Shown one piece after another: positions 6,780-12,932 of a DNA stretch of 21,406 nt (the first letter of the stretch is position 1; each line of letters begins with the position of its first letter). The notes under the pieces are model-generated. The model was not told the DNA's origin and searched no databases. It was given only the letters and a program-made list of their open reading frames with translations. This stretch comes from Anaerolineales bacterium UBA2317. Lineage in GTDB: Bacteria > Chloroflexota > Anaerolineae > Anaerolineales > Villigracilaceae. The stretch is taken from positions 17,761 through 39,166 of the forward strand of contig DDVH01000058.1 in the NCBI GenBank assembly GCA_002345215.1, in the 5' to 3' direction. The position numbers were made by a program, and so were the translations under genes.

Positions 6780-7610
6780 ATGTCTATCGCAACACCCACA
6801 AATGAATCGCAAGGGATCGTGAAAAAAGTTTATAAAGCTTTTTTCACACCGAATCAATATGAAATCAAAACTCAAGATAAAGAAATTTTGAAGAGCGGAA
6901 ACAACTTCAAAGTCAAGTATGACGCGCCTCCTCAAAGAGGAGCGGGTGAGTTGGCTGTCACTACTTGGGGTGATGAATCCAATCCAAAAGTTTTGCTCAT
7001 GCATGGTTGGGGCGGAGCGCGTGCGCAAATGACTGGCTTTGTAAATCCGTTGTTGAAGGCTGGTTATTTTGTTGTTTCGTATGACCAACCCGCACATGGT
7101 GAATCGGATGGAGCGCAAACGAATCTTTTAGAAATTGCACCGACCATGGATGTGATGTTAAATCGATTCGGAAAATTTGATTTTATTTTGGCTCACTCAT
7201 TTGGGACCTTGATTACATCGTATGCATTGGTCAAAAGAAATTTTCCGCTTCCTTCTAGACTTGTGTACTTTGGTGCTTTCAATCGGCTTTTGGATTCCTT
7301 CCCACGTTTTCAAGTGATTGCGAAACTTCCTGATCAAATAATGGATGGTTTATATAAAATGATTTATGAAAATTTTAGTGAAGGTGTTTTAGAAGAAATT
7401 GTCAATGAAGAACTTGTTAAAGAAATAAATATTCCTGCTTTGGTTTTTCACGACCGTTCTGATGAAGTGACACCTGTGGAAGATAGCCGTGCGATTGCAA
7501 ATACTTGGACTCATGCACAATATGTTGAAACGAATGGCTTAGGTCATCGTGGTGCATTGCAATCATCTGATGTGCATGAGCAAGTGATAAAGTTCTTACA
7601 AGGTAGGTAA
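6780..7610 (+). CDS. Alpha/beta hydrolase
   Basis: A 276-residue soluble enzyme of the alpha/beta hydrolase fold, probably an esterase or lipase-like hydrolase of unknown substrate. The oxyanion-hole motif is HGWGG (75-79). The nucleophile elbow is AHSFGT, with S140 as nucleophile and Ala in place of the first Gly of GxSxG. The acid is probably D228 in DRSDEVTP, and the base is H256 in GLGHRG. The start at 6780 is chosen because AAAGGAG lies eight bases upstream; a longer in-frame start at 6705 would run back through the TetR operator and the hairpin. The gene carries a TetR operator in its promoter region and is flanked by two hairpin repeats of the same family (6661-6723 and 7613-7673). It is probably part of a small inducible module with the regulator. 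Confidence 0.9.
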   Translation: MSIATPTNESQGIVKKVYKAFFTPNQYEIKTQDKEILKSGNNFKVKYDAPPQRGAGELAVTTWGDESNPKVLLMHGWGGARAQMTGFVNPLLKAGYFVVSYDQPAHGESDGAQTNLLEIAPTMDVMLNRFGKFDFILAHSFGTLITSYALVKRNFPLPSRLVYFGAFNRLLDSFPRFQVIAKLPDQIMDGLYKMIYENFSEGVLEEIVNEELVKEINIPALVFHDRSDEVTPVEDSRAIANTWTHAQYVETNGLGHRGALQSSDVHEQVIKFLQGR

Positions 7611-7612
7611 GA

Positions 7613-7673
7613 TGTAGGGGCACAGCGAACCGATTGAAGTCCAAATCATTAATTGACTAGCTGTGCCCTTACA
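7613..7673. repeat. TGTAGGGGC-ended hairpin repeat, copy B
   Basis: TGTAGGGGCACAGC (7613-7626) pairs with 7660-7673 over 14 positions, with one G-T wobble, around a 33-base loop. It starts two bases after the hydrolase stop codon. The inner part of its left side (CAGCGAACCGATT) closely matches copy C at 11990-12047. Confidence 0.85.
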
Positions 7674-7680
7674 AAATATA

Positions 7681-7713
7681 AAAGAGACCAAACTTATAAA
7701 GTTTGGTCTCTTT
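7681..7713. terminator. Bidirectional intrinsic terminator
   Basis: A perfect 15-bp stem: AAAGAGACCAAACTT (7681-7695), a three-base loop and the exact complement at 7699-7713. It lies between the hydrolase (plus) and the small basic protein gene (minus). The stem ends are A/T-rich, giving a short T tract in either direction. Confidence 0.8.
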
Positions 7714-7719
7714 CATAAA

Positions 7720-7884
7720 TCAACCTTCTTTTGGTTCTTCTTTCTTTTCATCTTTTACTTCCTGCGGAGTGGTTACAGCTTCTTCACTCTTCTTTTCCTG
7801 TTTGCGTTTTAGTTTTTCCTCATTCTTCTTTTTCTTTGCAATTTCTTTTTGACGTTTTTCATATTTATAATTTGGGGTTGGCAT
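7720..7884 (-). CDS. Small highly charged protein (54 residues)
   Basis: A 54-residue protein that is almost entirely Lys and Glu after the opening MPTPNYKYEKRQKEIAKKKK. It should be helical at the N-terminus and disordered at the C-terminus, with no membrane segment. Short proteins with this kind of TPNYxxEKRQKExAKKKK start are, from memory, found in many bacteria without an assigned function; a nucleic-acid-binding role is only a guess from charge. The start at 7884 is chosen over the longer reading from 7935 because AAAGGA lies a few bases upstream and because the family-like sequence begins there. The gene stands alone and ends just before a perfect 15-bp terminator. Confidence 0.75.
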   Translation of the reverse strand: MPTPNYKYEKRQKEIAKKKKNEEKLKRKQEKKSEEAVTTPQEVKDEKKEEPKEG

Positions 7885-7963
7885 GAAAATCCTTTCTCTA
7901 AAAGTAATGGAATAAAAAATCATTATAGCATTCAATTGCAGAATGACTGCTTTGAGAGCCCAT

Positions 7964-8755
7964 CTATTTTTCTATCTTCTTAGCCTCTTTGACCAGCCAA
8001 TTATCTAATTCAGTAATGTTTTCGCTGATTCGCGCACCTGCCACAATTGGAATCCATTTTTGATATTCTTCTTTTCCGTTTGGAGATAACCGAAAATATT
8101 CTTTCAAATAAACAGCATGAAATAGTTTGATAAATAATTTCATGCCAAGTTTCAGTGTGGACGCTGAACCCAAAGCCAGCACACTCGTGCGAGCCACATC
8201 TGCAAGTGGATTACCTTTTGACGCATCAATCCAATCAATGACAATTGAGTCATTTCCATTCATCAATATATTATCTGGATGAAAATCACCATGGCAAACT
8301 TTATTTCCAGTGGGCAATGGCTCTAAAGCATTTAATAACTTCGGTTTGAGATAAACAGGCAAAGCATCAGCCCGTTTGATTTTGTTTTGAATCTTTTGTT
8401 TCTGCTCAGGAACTTCGGCATTGAAATCACAGGCGTGCATTTGAAAATGATATTGAGCAAGCAACTTCCCGAATTGAAACACTTTCCACGGCGCGCGTTT
8501 CAGCAAAGCAAACATCGTTTCGCCGGAGATGCGTTCATAGACTAATCCATTGCGCTCGTTAACTTGCACAATTTCTTTCACAGCCGGTGACTTTACTCCA
8601 CTTACATGAACTGCTTTTGCAATTCTATATTCGTATTCCGCATCTTCAGGCGGAAACCAATGATGAAAAAGTTTTAGCACATAACCATCTTCCCAAGCAT
8701 AGACATCGGCTGTATGTCCGTGAGCAATTGGTTGGTTAAGTGAGATGGTTTTCAT
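7964..8755 (-). CDS. Aminoglycoside phosphotransferase/choline kinase-fold protein
   Basis: A 263-residue small-molecule kinase-like protein. The ATP-binding lobe contains K28 (YVLKLF). The catalytic loop is HGDFHPDN, with D157 as catalytic base and N162 as metal ligand. The second metal-binding Asp is D174 in IVIDW. These are the conserved residues of the APH/choline kinase superfamily. Resistance is not implied: this superfamily includes many metabolic kinases, and the N-terminal sequence gives no link to a known drug kinase. Its ATG overlaps the stop codon of the sulfurtransferase gene by four bases (ATGA), so the two are translationally coupled, and it is the last gene of the apparent methyltransferase-sulfurtransferase-kinase operon. 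The substrate is unknown. Confidence 0.85.
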   Translation of the reverse strand: MKTISLNQPIAHGHTADVYAWEDGYVLKLFHHWFPPEDAEYEYRIAKAVHVSGVKSPAVKEIVQVNERNGLVYERISGETMFALLKRAPWKVFQFGKLLAQYHFQMHACDFNAEVPEQKQKIQNKIKRADALPVYLKPKLLNALEPLPTGNKVCHGDFHPDNILMNGNDSIVIDWIDASKGNPLADVARTSVLALGSASTLKLGMKLFIKLFHAVYLKEYFRLSPNGKEEYQKWIPIVAGARISENITELDNWLVKEAKKIEK

Positions 8756-9594
8756 TTCTCAATCGGATAATTTTCTTTTTCCATACCCCACTCTGCCCAT
8801 GAACCATCATAGACAGAAAAATTTTTGTAACCGGCTTGGTCAGCCGCTAAAGTCAAAATACAAGCCGTAACTCCGGTACCGCAATAAAAAACCATTTTGT
8901 TGTTTTTATGTTTTTCAAATATATTTTGCAAATCAGATTTTGATTTCATCTTTCCATTGTCAAGTACGGATGCAAATGGGATGTTTACTGAATTGGGGAT
9001 ATGTCCGCGCTTCATGTTTGGACGTGGTTCTGGGTCTACACCTTTGAATCTTCCCTCCGCCCGAGCATCGAAGATAGTGAGTTGCGGATTATGAATCGCT
9101 TTCAACACATAACTTGAGTCTATAAATGAATCAGGTTGGGGATTAGCTAAAAAATTACCACGTGAATCAGGTTTCCCCTTAAGAGTCGAAGCGGTTTCAT
9201 ATCCTGCAGAAATCCATGCGGGCAAACCTCCATCTAACACAGCCACGTTTTCATGCCCCATCGCGCGGAACATCCACCACGCACGCGGGCTGGCATAAAT
9301 ATTTACATTGTCATACACAACAATCGCGCTATCTTGATTGATACCAAGTTTTTGCACTTCGTCTTGAAAAAATTCTGGCGTGGGCATCATGTGCGGAAGC
9401 GACGTGTTCATATCTTTGATGTCATTATCAAAATCAAAACGCAACGAATTTGGGATATAGGTTTCGGCAATCGCGTCACCAACATTGGTTACAGGTTTCA
9501 TGCTGGCATCCAAAATGATTAAATTTTCGGCAGAAAAATTTTCTTTCAACCATTGGACCGAAACAATTGAGTTTGTAATTTTTATTTTTGACAT
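8752..9594 (-). CDS. Sulfurtransferase, 3-mercaptopyruvate/thiosulfate type
   Basis: A 280-residue protein with two rhodanese domains, the N-terminal inactive (about 10-135) and the C-terminal catalytic (about 155-278). The active-site loop is CGTGVTA, with C238 as the persulfide-carrying cysteine. A CG[ST]GVTA loop is typical of 3-mercaptopyruvate sulfurtransferases, while thiosulfate enzymes usually have CRxGxR or similar. The protein moves sulfane sulfur to cyanide or thiol acceptors and is predicted to be cytoplasmic. The start at 9594 gives the normal family N-terminus (MSKIKITNSIVSVQWL); a longer reading from 9636 would overlap the methyltransferase gene. No good Shine-Dalgarno precedes it, and it begins 17 bases after that gene's stop codon, so coupling is possible. 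The next gene overlaps by four bases. Confidence 0.9.
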   Translation of the reverse strand: MSKIKITNSIVSVQWLKENFSAENLIILDASMKPVTNVGDAIAETYIPNSLRFDFDNDIKDMNTSLPHMMPTPEFFQDEVQKLGINQDSAIVVYDNVNIYASPRAWWMFRAMGHENVAVLDGGLPAWISAGYETASTLKGKPDSRGNFLANPQPDSFIDSSYVLKAIHNPQLTIFDARAEGRFKGVDPEPRPNMKRGHIPNSVNIPFASVLDNGKMKSKSDLQNIFEKHKNNKMVFYCGTGVTACILTLAADQAGYKNFSVYDGSWAEWGMEKENYPIEK

Positions 9595-9611
9595 ATCTAT
9601 TTTTACCACGC

Positions 9612-10850
9612 TCACGGCGCTATCGCAAACAAACATTTGAGATACGCACCTTCTTTGAAAGTAATTGGATGATCTAACGCATGACCTGTTCTTTCAATTT
9701 CTTTAAGCGGTCGACCCGCTTCTTTTGCTGACCTGTGAACTGTTTCAAAAAAACTTTCGGCATCTACTCTACTTGAACAGGATGCTTGTACAAGAATTCC
9801 GTTTGGCTTTAAGACATTTAATCCAAGCTGAGTAAGTTTGCTATATGCAGATAATGCCGTTTCAATTTGTGATTGATTTTGTGCGAACATCGGCGGGTCG
9901 AGAATCACAATATCAAATTTGCGATTATTTTCTTTCATTTCAGTTAACACTTCAAACGCATCTTTGGCAATGGTTTCAAATTTTGCGGCTTTTATATTGG
10001 GATTATTTTTATTATGTTCAATATTTCGTAACGTCGCTTGAGTGGCTGGCGCGCTGAAATCTACACTGACAACTTCTTTTGCACCACCATCTGCGGCATA
10101 AAGAGAAAAGCCACCTGTATATGAAAATACATTCAATGCAGTTTTATCTTTGGATAATTTTTTAACTCTTTCACGATTTTCACGTTGGTCTAAAAAGAAA
10201 CCCGTCTTTTGCCCGTTAATAGGATCACATTCAAAGGTGATGCCATTTTCTTTGAACAGAATCAAATTGACGTGAGATTGAGGCGTGAGAGTCATTCCAT
10301 CTGTTAGACCATGTAAATATTTCGACTGTTTGTTAAGCGAACGGCTGAGTCTTAATATCAAATGTTGAAATGAATTTAATGCGGAACAAATTTCTTGCAG
10401 ATGTGGAACCCAAGCGGGTGTGTAAAGTTTGATAACGAGTGTTTCGGCATAACGGTCTATGATGAGACCCGGCAAGCCATCATTTTCTCCGTGAACGAGT
10501 CGGTAGCCATTTGTGTTTTTCTTTTTCAAAGGTTCGCGCAAAGCAATAGCAGTATTTATCTTTTCTTGAAACCAATTTGAATCAATTGGCGTGGGTTTTC
10601 CTTTTTGCAAAATGCGCACACGAATTGGCGAGGTGGGATCATATAAACCGATGGCAAGAAATTTGCGTTTTGAATCAAAGATGACTGCTAACTCACCAGG
10701 CACACCTCGATGACTTTGTTCAATGATGGATTGATCGAATACCCAAGGATGTCCTTGTCGAATAATTTTTTCTGCTTCAGCAGAAACACGCAATGCGATT
10801 CGTTGTGCAGATGGTTTTGGAATTTTGGAAAGAGCTTCATGAAATTGCAT
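9612..10850 (-). CDS. rlmI: PUA-domain class I rRNA methyltransferase (RlmI-like)
   Basis: A 412-residue SAM-dependent methyltransferase of the RlmI/RlmK family. By analogy with E. coli RlmI it should make 5-methylcytosine in 23S rRNA (position 1962 in E. coli numbering). A PUA RNA-binding domain occupies about 14-90. The linker has the family signature RLVHGENDGLPGLIIDRY. The SAM site is in NVFSYTGGFSLYAA. The catalytic motifs are DIVILDPPMFA and QASCSS, the latter with the cysteine. The start at 10850 is preferred over 10958, because the longer version would overlap the divergent haem-sensor gene. There is no Shine-Dalgarno directly before 10850, and a TATAGT-like box lies about a dozen bases upstream, so a very short leader is possible. 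It heads the apparent operon with the sulfurtransferase and kinase genes. Confidence 0.88.
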   Translation of the reverse strand: MQFHEALSKIPKPSAQRIALRVSAEAEKIIRQGHPWVFDQSIIEQSHRGVPGELAVIFDSKRKFLAIGLYDPTSPIRVRILQKGKPTPIDSNWFQEKINTAIALREPLKKKNTNGYRLVHGENDGLPGLIIDRYAETLVIKLYTPAWVPHLQEICSALNSFQHLILRLSRSLNKQSKYLHGLTDGMTLTPQSHVNLILFKENGITFECDPINGQKTGFFLDQRENRERVKKLSKDKTALNVFSYTGGFSLYAADGGAKEVVSVDFSAPATQATLRNIEHNKNNPNIKAAKFETIAKDAFEVLTEMKENNRKFDIVILDPPMFAQNQSQIETALSAYSKLTQLGLNVLKPNGILVQASCSSRVDAESFFETVHRSAKEAGRPLKEIERTGHALDHPITFKEGAYLKCLFAIAP

Positions 10851-10926
10851 ATTAACAATCGTACTATAAAATAAAAATTCTCTCCTACTGGTATACTCTC
10901 GACATTCATCGAATGAGGAGTTTGCC

Positions 10927-11982
10927 ATGTCAAAGTTAAACTTAAGCACACGTTTCACCTTGATTTTAAGCGGCGTTTTTTTAGTAGGGATTGCGATTGG
11001 CGGAACCGCTTATTGGCGCGCCTTACAAGGACGTGCTCAAGATGAAATCACAACACAAGGCACGCTTTTAATTGAAACGATGAATGCGGTGCGTGGATAT
11101 ACGAGTAATAACGTCCGCCCGCTTCTTGCTGATAAGATAGCTGATAGCCCACAATTTATTTCGGAAACCGTTCCAGCTTTTTCTGCTCGAAGCGTGTTTG
11201 AAAATTTTCGCGGACAATTAAATTTTTCAACATATTTATATAAAGAAGCGGCGATTAATCCGACCAATCCAGTAGATATTGCTGATGAATTTGAAGCGGA
11301 TTTATTGAATCAATTTTATAGCGACGAAAGTTCAGCAGAAGTGAGCGGATACCGTGACTTAAATGGCGAAAATCTTTTTTATATTGCGCGTCCATTAAAA
11401 ATTGGCTCTGAAAGTTGCTTGGAATGTCATAGCACGCCAGAGAATGCACCCACCAGTTTAATCGCTACGTATGGTGATGAAGGTGGCTTTGGCTGGGAAT
11501 TAAACGAAGTAATTGCCGTGCAAATCATTTATGTGCCAGCCGAAGAAGTGTTTAACTCAGCCCTTCAAACATTTACATTGGTGATGGGAATTTTTCTGAT
11601 TACGTTTGCAATTGTGATTTTGTTAATCAACTTTTTGTTAAGAAACTACGTCATTCAACCTGTAAACGTATTAAGCGGGCTGGCAAATAAAATCAGTGCG
11701 GATGAAAATTTCTCAACCGAATTAGAAAGCACAGCATTACACTCCATTACAAATAGACCCGACGAGTTAGGTAACTTGGCACAAGTCTTTAAGAAAATGG
11801 CGGTTGATGTTTATGAACGGACAGTTAAATTGAAAGAACAAGTAAAAGATTTAATTATCAAAATTGACCAGATTCGACGTCAGGAACAAGTTTCAGAAAT
11901 TACGGATACGGATTTCTTCAATACCTTGCAACAACGTGCAAAAGAAATGCGTAATAAAGGTAAAAGTGATGAAACGAAATAA
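10927..11982 (+). CDS. Membrane c-type haem sensor (DUF3365/Tll0287-like) with HAMP, no output domain
   Basis: 351 residues. A membrane helix (about 9-29) is followed by an extracytoplasmic domain (30-212) of the DUF3365/Tll0287 type, a PAS-like fold that carries a covalent c-type haem at C164-x-x-C167-H168. A second membrane helix lies at about 214-237, followed by a HAMP domain (about 240-300) and a coiled-coil tail. The protein ends at 351 without kinase, cyclase or methyl-accepting domain. The short C-terminal block around residues 323-342 (EITDTDFFNTLQQRAKEMR) looks like a defined motif and may dock a partner. It probably senses redox state, oxygen or NO and signals in trans. GAGGAG lies six bases before the start. 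The rRNA methyltransferase gene is divergent and the PhzF gene convergent. Confidence 0.88.
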   Translation: MSKLNLSTRFTLILSGVFLVGIAIGGTAYWRALQGRAQDEITTQGTLLIETMNAVRGYTSNNVRPLLADKIADSPQFISETVPAFSARSVFENFRGQLNFSTYLYKEAAINPTNPVDIADEFEADLLNQFYSDESSAEVSGYRDLNGENLFYIARPLKIGSESCLECHSTPENAPTSLIATYGDEGGFGWELNEVIAVQIIYVPAEEVFNSALQTFTLVMGIFLITFAIVILLINFLLRNYVIQPVNVLSGLANKISADENFSTELESTALHSITNRPDELGNLAQVFKKMAVDVYERTVKLKEQVKDLIIKIDQIRRQEQVSEITDTDFFNTLQQRAKEMRNKGKSDETK

Positions 11983-11989
11983 TACTCTC

Positions 11990-12047
11990 GTAGGGACAGC
12001 GAAACGATTTATCTTCAAAAATAGATAACGACTCGCTGTGTCCCTAC
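11990..12047. repeat. TAGGGAC-ended hairpin repeat, copy C, probable terminator
   Basis: GTAGGGAC-AGCGA (11990-12002) pairs with 12033-12047; the right arm has two extra bases (AC), so the left arm seems to have lost them. The right arm is followed by CTTTTTTCT, so on the plus strand it can end transcription of the haem-sensor gene. The CAGCGAAACGATT segment matches copy B at 7613-7673. Confidence 0.8.
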
Positions 12048-12053
12048 TTTTTT

Positions 12054-12875
12054 CTAAGAGATATGCCTTACTTCGCCACTGACAGAAATGCTTTCACCTT
12101 TTGTAGATGTGTATTTCACATTCAATCTCGAAGGCACGCCCATATCTTCGCCTTGTAGAATGGTGAATTCGTTTTTGCCTTGCCAATTTATATCTCGTAG
12201 ATAACCTGCTAATGCGGCGGCAGCGGCTCCAGTGGCGGGGTCTTCGTAGACTCCACCAGAGGCGAAGGCATTGCGTGAGTGAAAAACATCATCTGATTCG
12301 TTCCATAGCAAACTAATGGTCACTACATTTTGTTCAGCCATGAGTGCTTTTGTGATTTCAAAATCATAATTCATGTCTTTGAGCAGTTCACGAGACTTGA
12401 GGAATAAAATTAAATGTTTTGCGCCAGCGGATGCGAATCGGGGAGGAAATGCCGAATGTAACGAATCAAGTGTCAGGTGGAATGAAGCGAGAACTTTATC
12501 CAAATAATCTTTTGACACATCTTCAGTTTTTGTCTGCGGTGATTGTAGAGTCGCTTTCATATCTTTTTCAGCACGCACTGTGATTTGACTATCATTCAAA
12601 AAAAGTTTGTATGTGCCTTCGCCAAATTTTTCACCCAACGCGGCACCGAGCGCGATGGTGGCATGACCACAAAATGGGACTTCCAACTCGGGCGCGAAAT
12701 AACGCACACGCCAGCCATCATTTTGTTTGACGAGAAACGCGGTTTCAGAATAACCAACTTGTTTTGCAATGCTCATCATTTCTTCGGCTGATGGCATTTC
12801 ATCATAAAACGCTACGCCTGCTGGGTTGCCACCTCCTCCGTTTTTTGAAAAGGCGGCGAGTTTTAATAGATTCAT
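12054..12875 (-). CDS. PhzF-family isomerase/epimerase-like enzyme
   Basis: 273 residues of the PhzF phenazine-biosynthesis-like family, which share the diaminopimelate epimerase fold. Visible signatures: GNPAGV (16-21), the catalytic acid E44 in GYSETAF, RYFAPELEVPFCGHAT, EDPATGAAA and QGEDMGVPSRL. These are the usual conserved blocks, so the enzyme should be active. Most PhzF homologues have no link to phenazine synthesis, and no other phenazine gene is present, so the substrate is unknown. AAAGGAG precedes the start at a normal distance, but it overlaps one arm of a 7-bp inverted repeat (12885-12902). The gene lies 57 bases downstream of the large GGDEF gene on the same strand and may be co-transcribed with it. 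Confidence 0.92.
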   Translation of the reverse strand: MNLLKLAAFSKNGGGGNPAGVAFYDEMPSAEEMMSIAKQVGYSETAFLVKQNDGWRVRYFAPELEVPFCGHATIALGAALGEKFGEGTYKLFLNDSQITVRAEKDMKATLQSPQTKTEDVSKDYLDKVLASFHLTLDSLHSAFPPRFASAGAKHLILFLKSRELLKDMNYDFEITKALMAEQNVVTISLLWNESDDVFHSRNAFASGGVYEDPATGAAAAALAGYLRDINWQGKNEFTILQGEDMGVPSRLNVKYTSTKGESISVSGEVRHIS

Positions 12876-12884
12876 GTTTGCTCC

Positions 12885-12902
12885 TTTGAAATTATTTTCA
12901 AA
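12885..12902 (-). promoter_or_regulatory. Small hairpin overlapping the PhzF ribosome site
   Basis: TTTGAAA (12885-12891) and TTTCAAA (12896-12902) form a 7-bp inverted repeat around four bases. On the mRNA strand the second arm overlaps the first bases of the AAAGGAG ribosome site (minus, 12881-12887). The stem is A/T-rich and weak. Confidence 0.35.
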
Positions 12903-12932
12903 CTAAAGATGATGATGGTTTCTTTTTAATTA

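Noticed and set aside
7964..8755. Antibiotic resistance gene
   Set aside because: The fold is that of aminoglycoside phosphotransferases, but the family is broad, no resistance-specific signature is visible, and the operon context is housekeeping.
9595..9636. Longer start for the sulfurtransferase
   Set aside because: It overlaps the end of the methyltransferase gene and adds residues not expected for the family.
10851..10958. Longer start for the RlmI-like methyltransferase
   Set aside because: It would overlap the start of the divergent haem-sensor gene and precedes the PUA domain by too much.
12054..12875. Phenazine biosynthesis cluster
   Set aside because: Only a lone PhzF-family gene is present; no other phz gene accompanies it.
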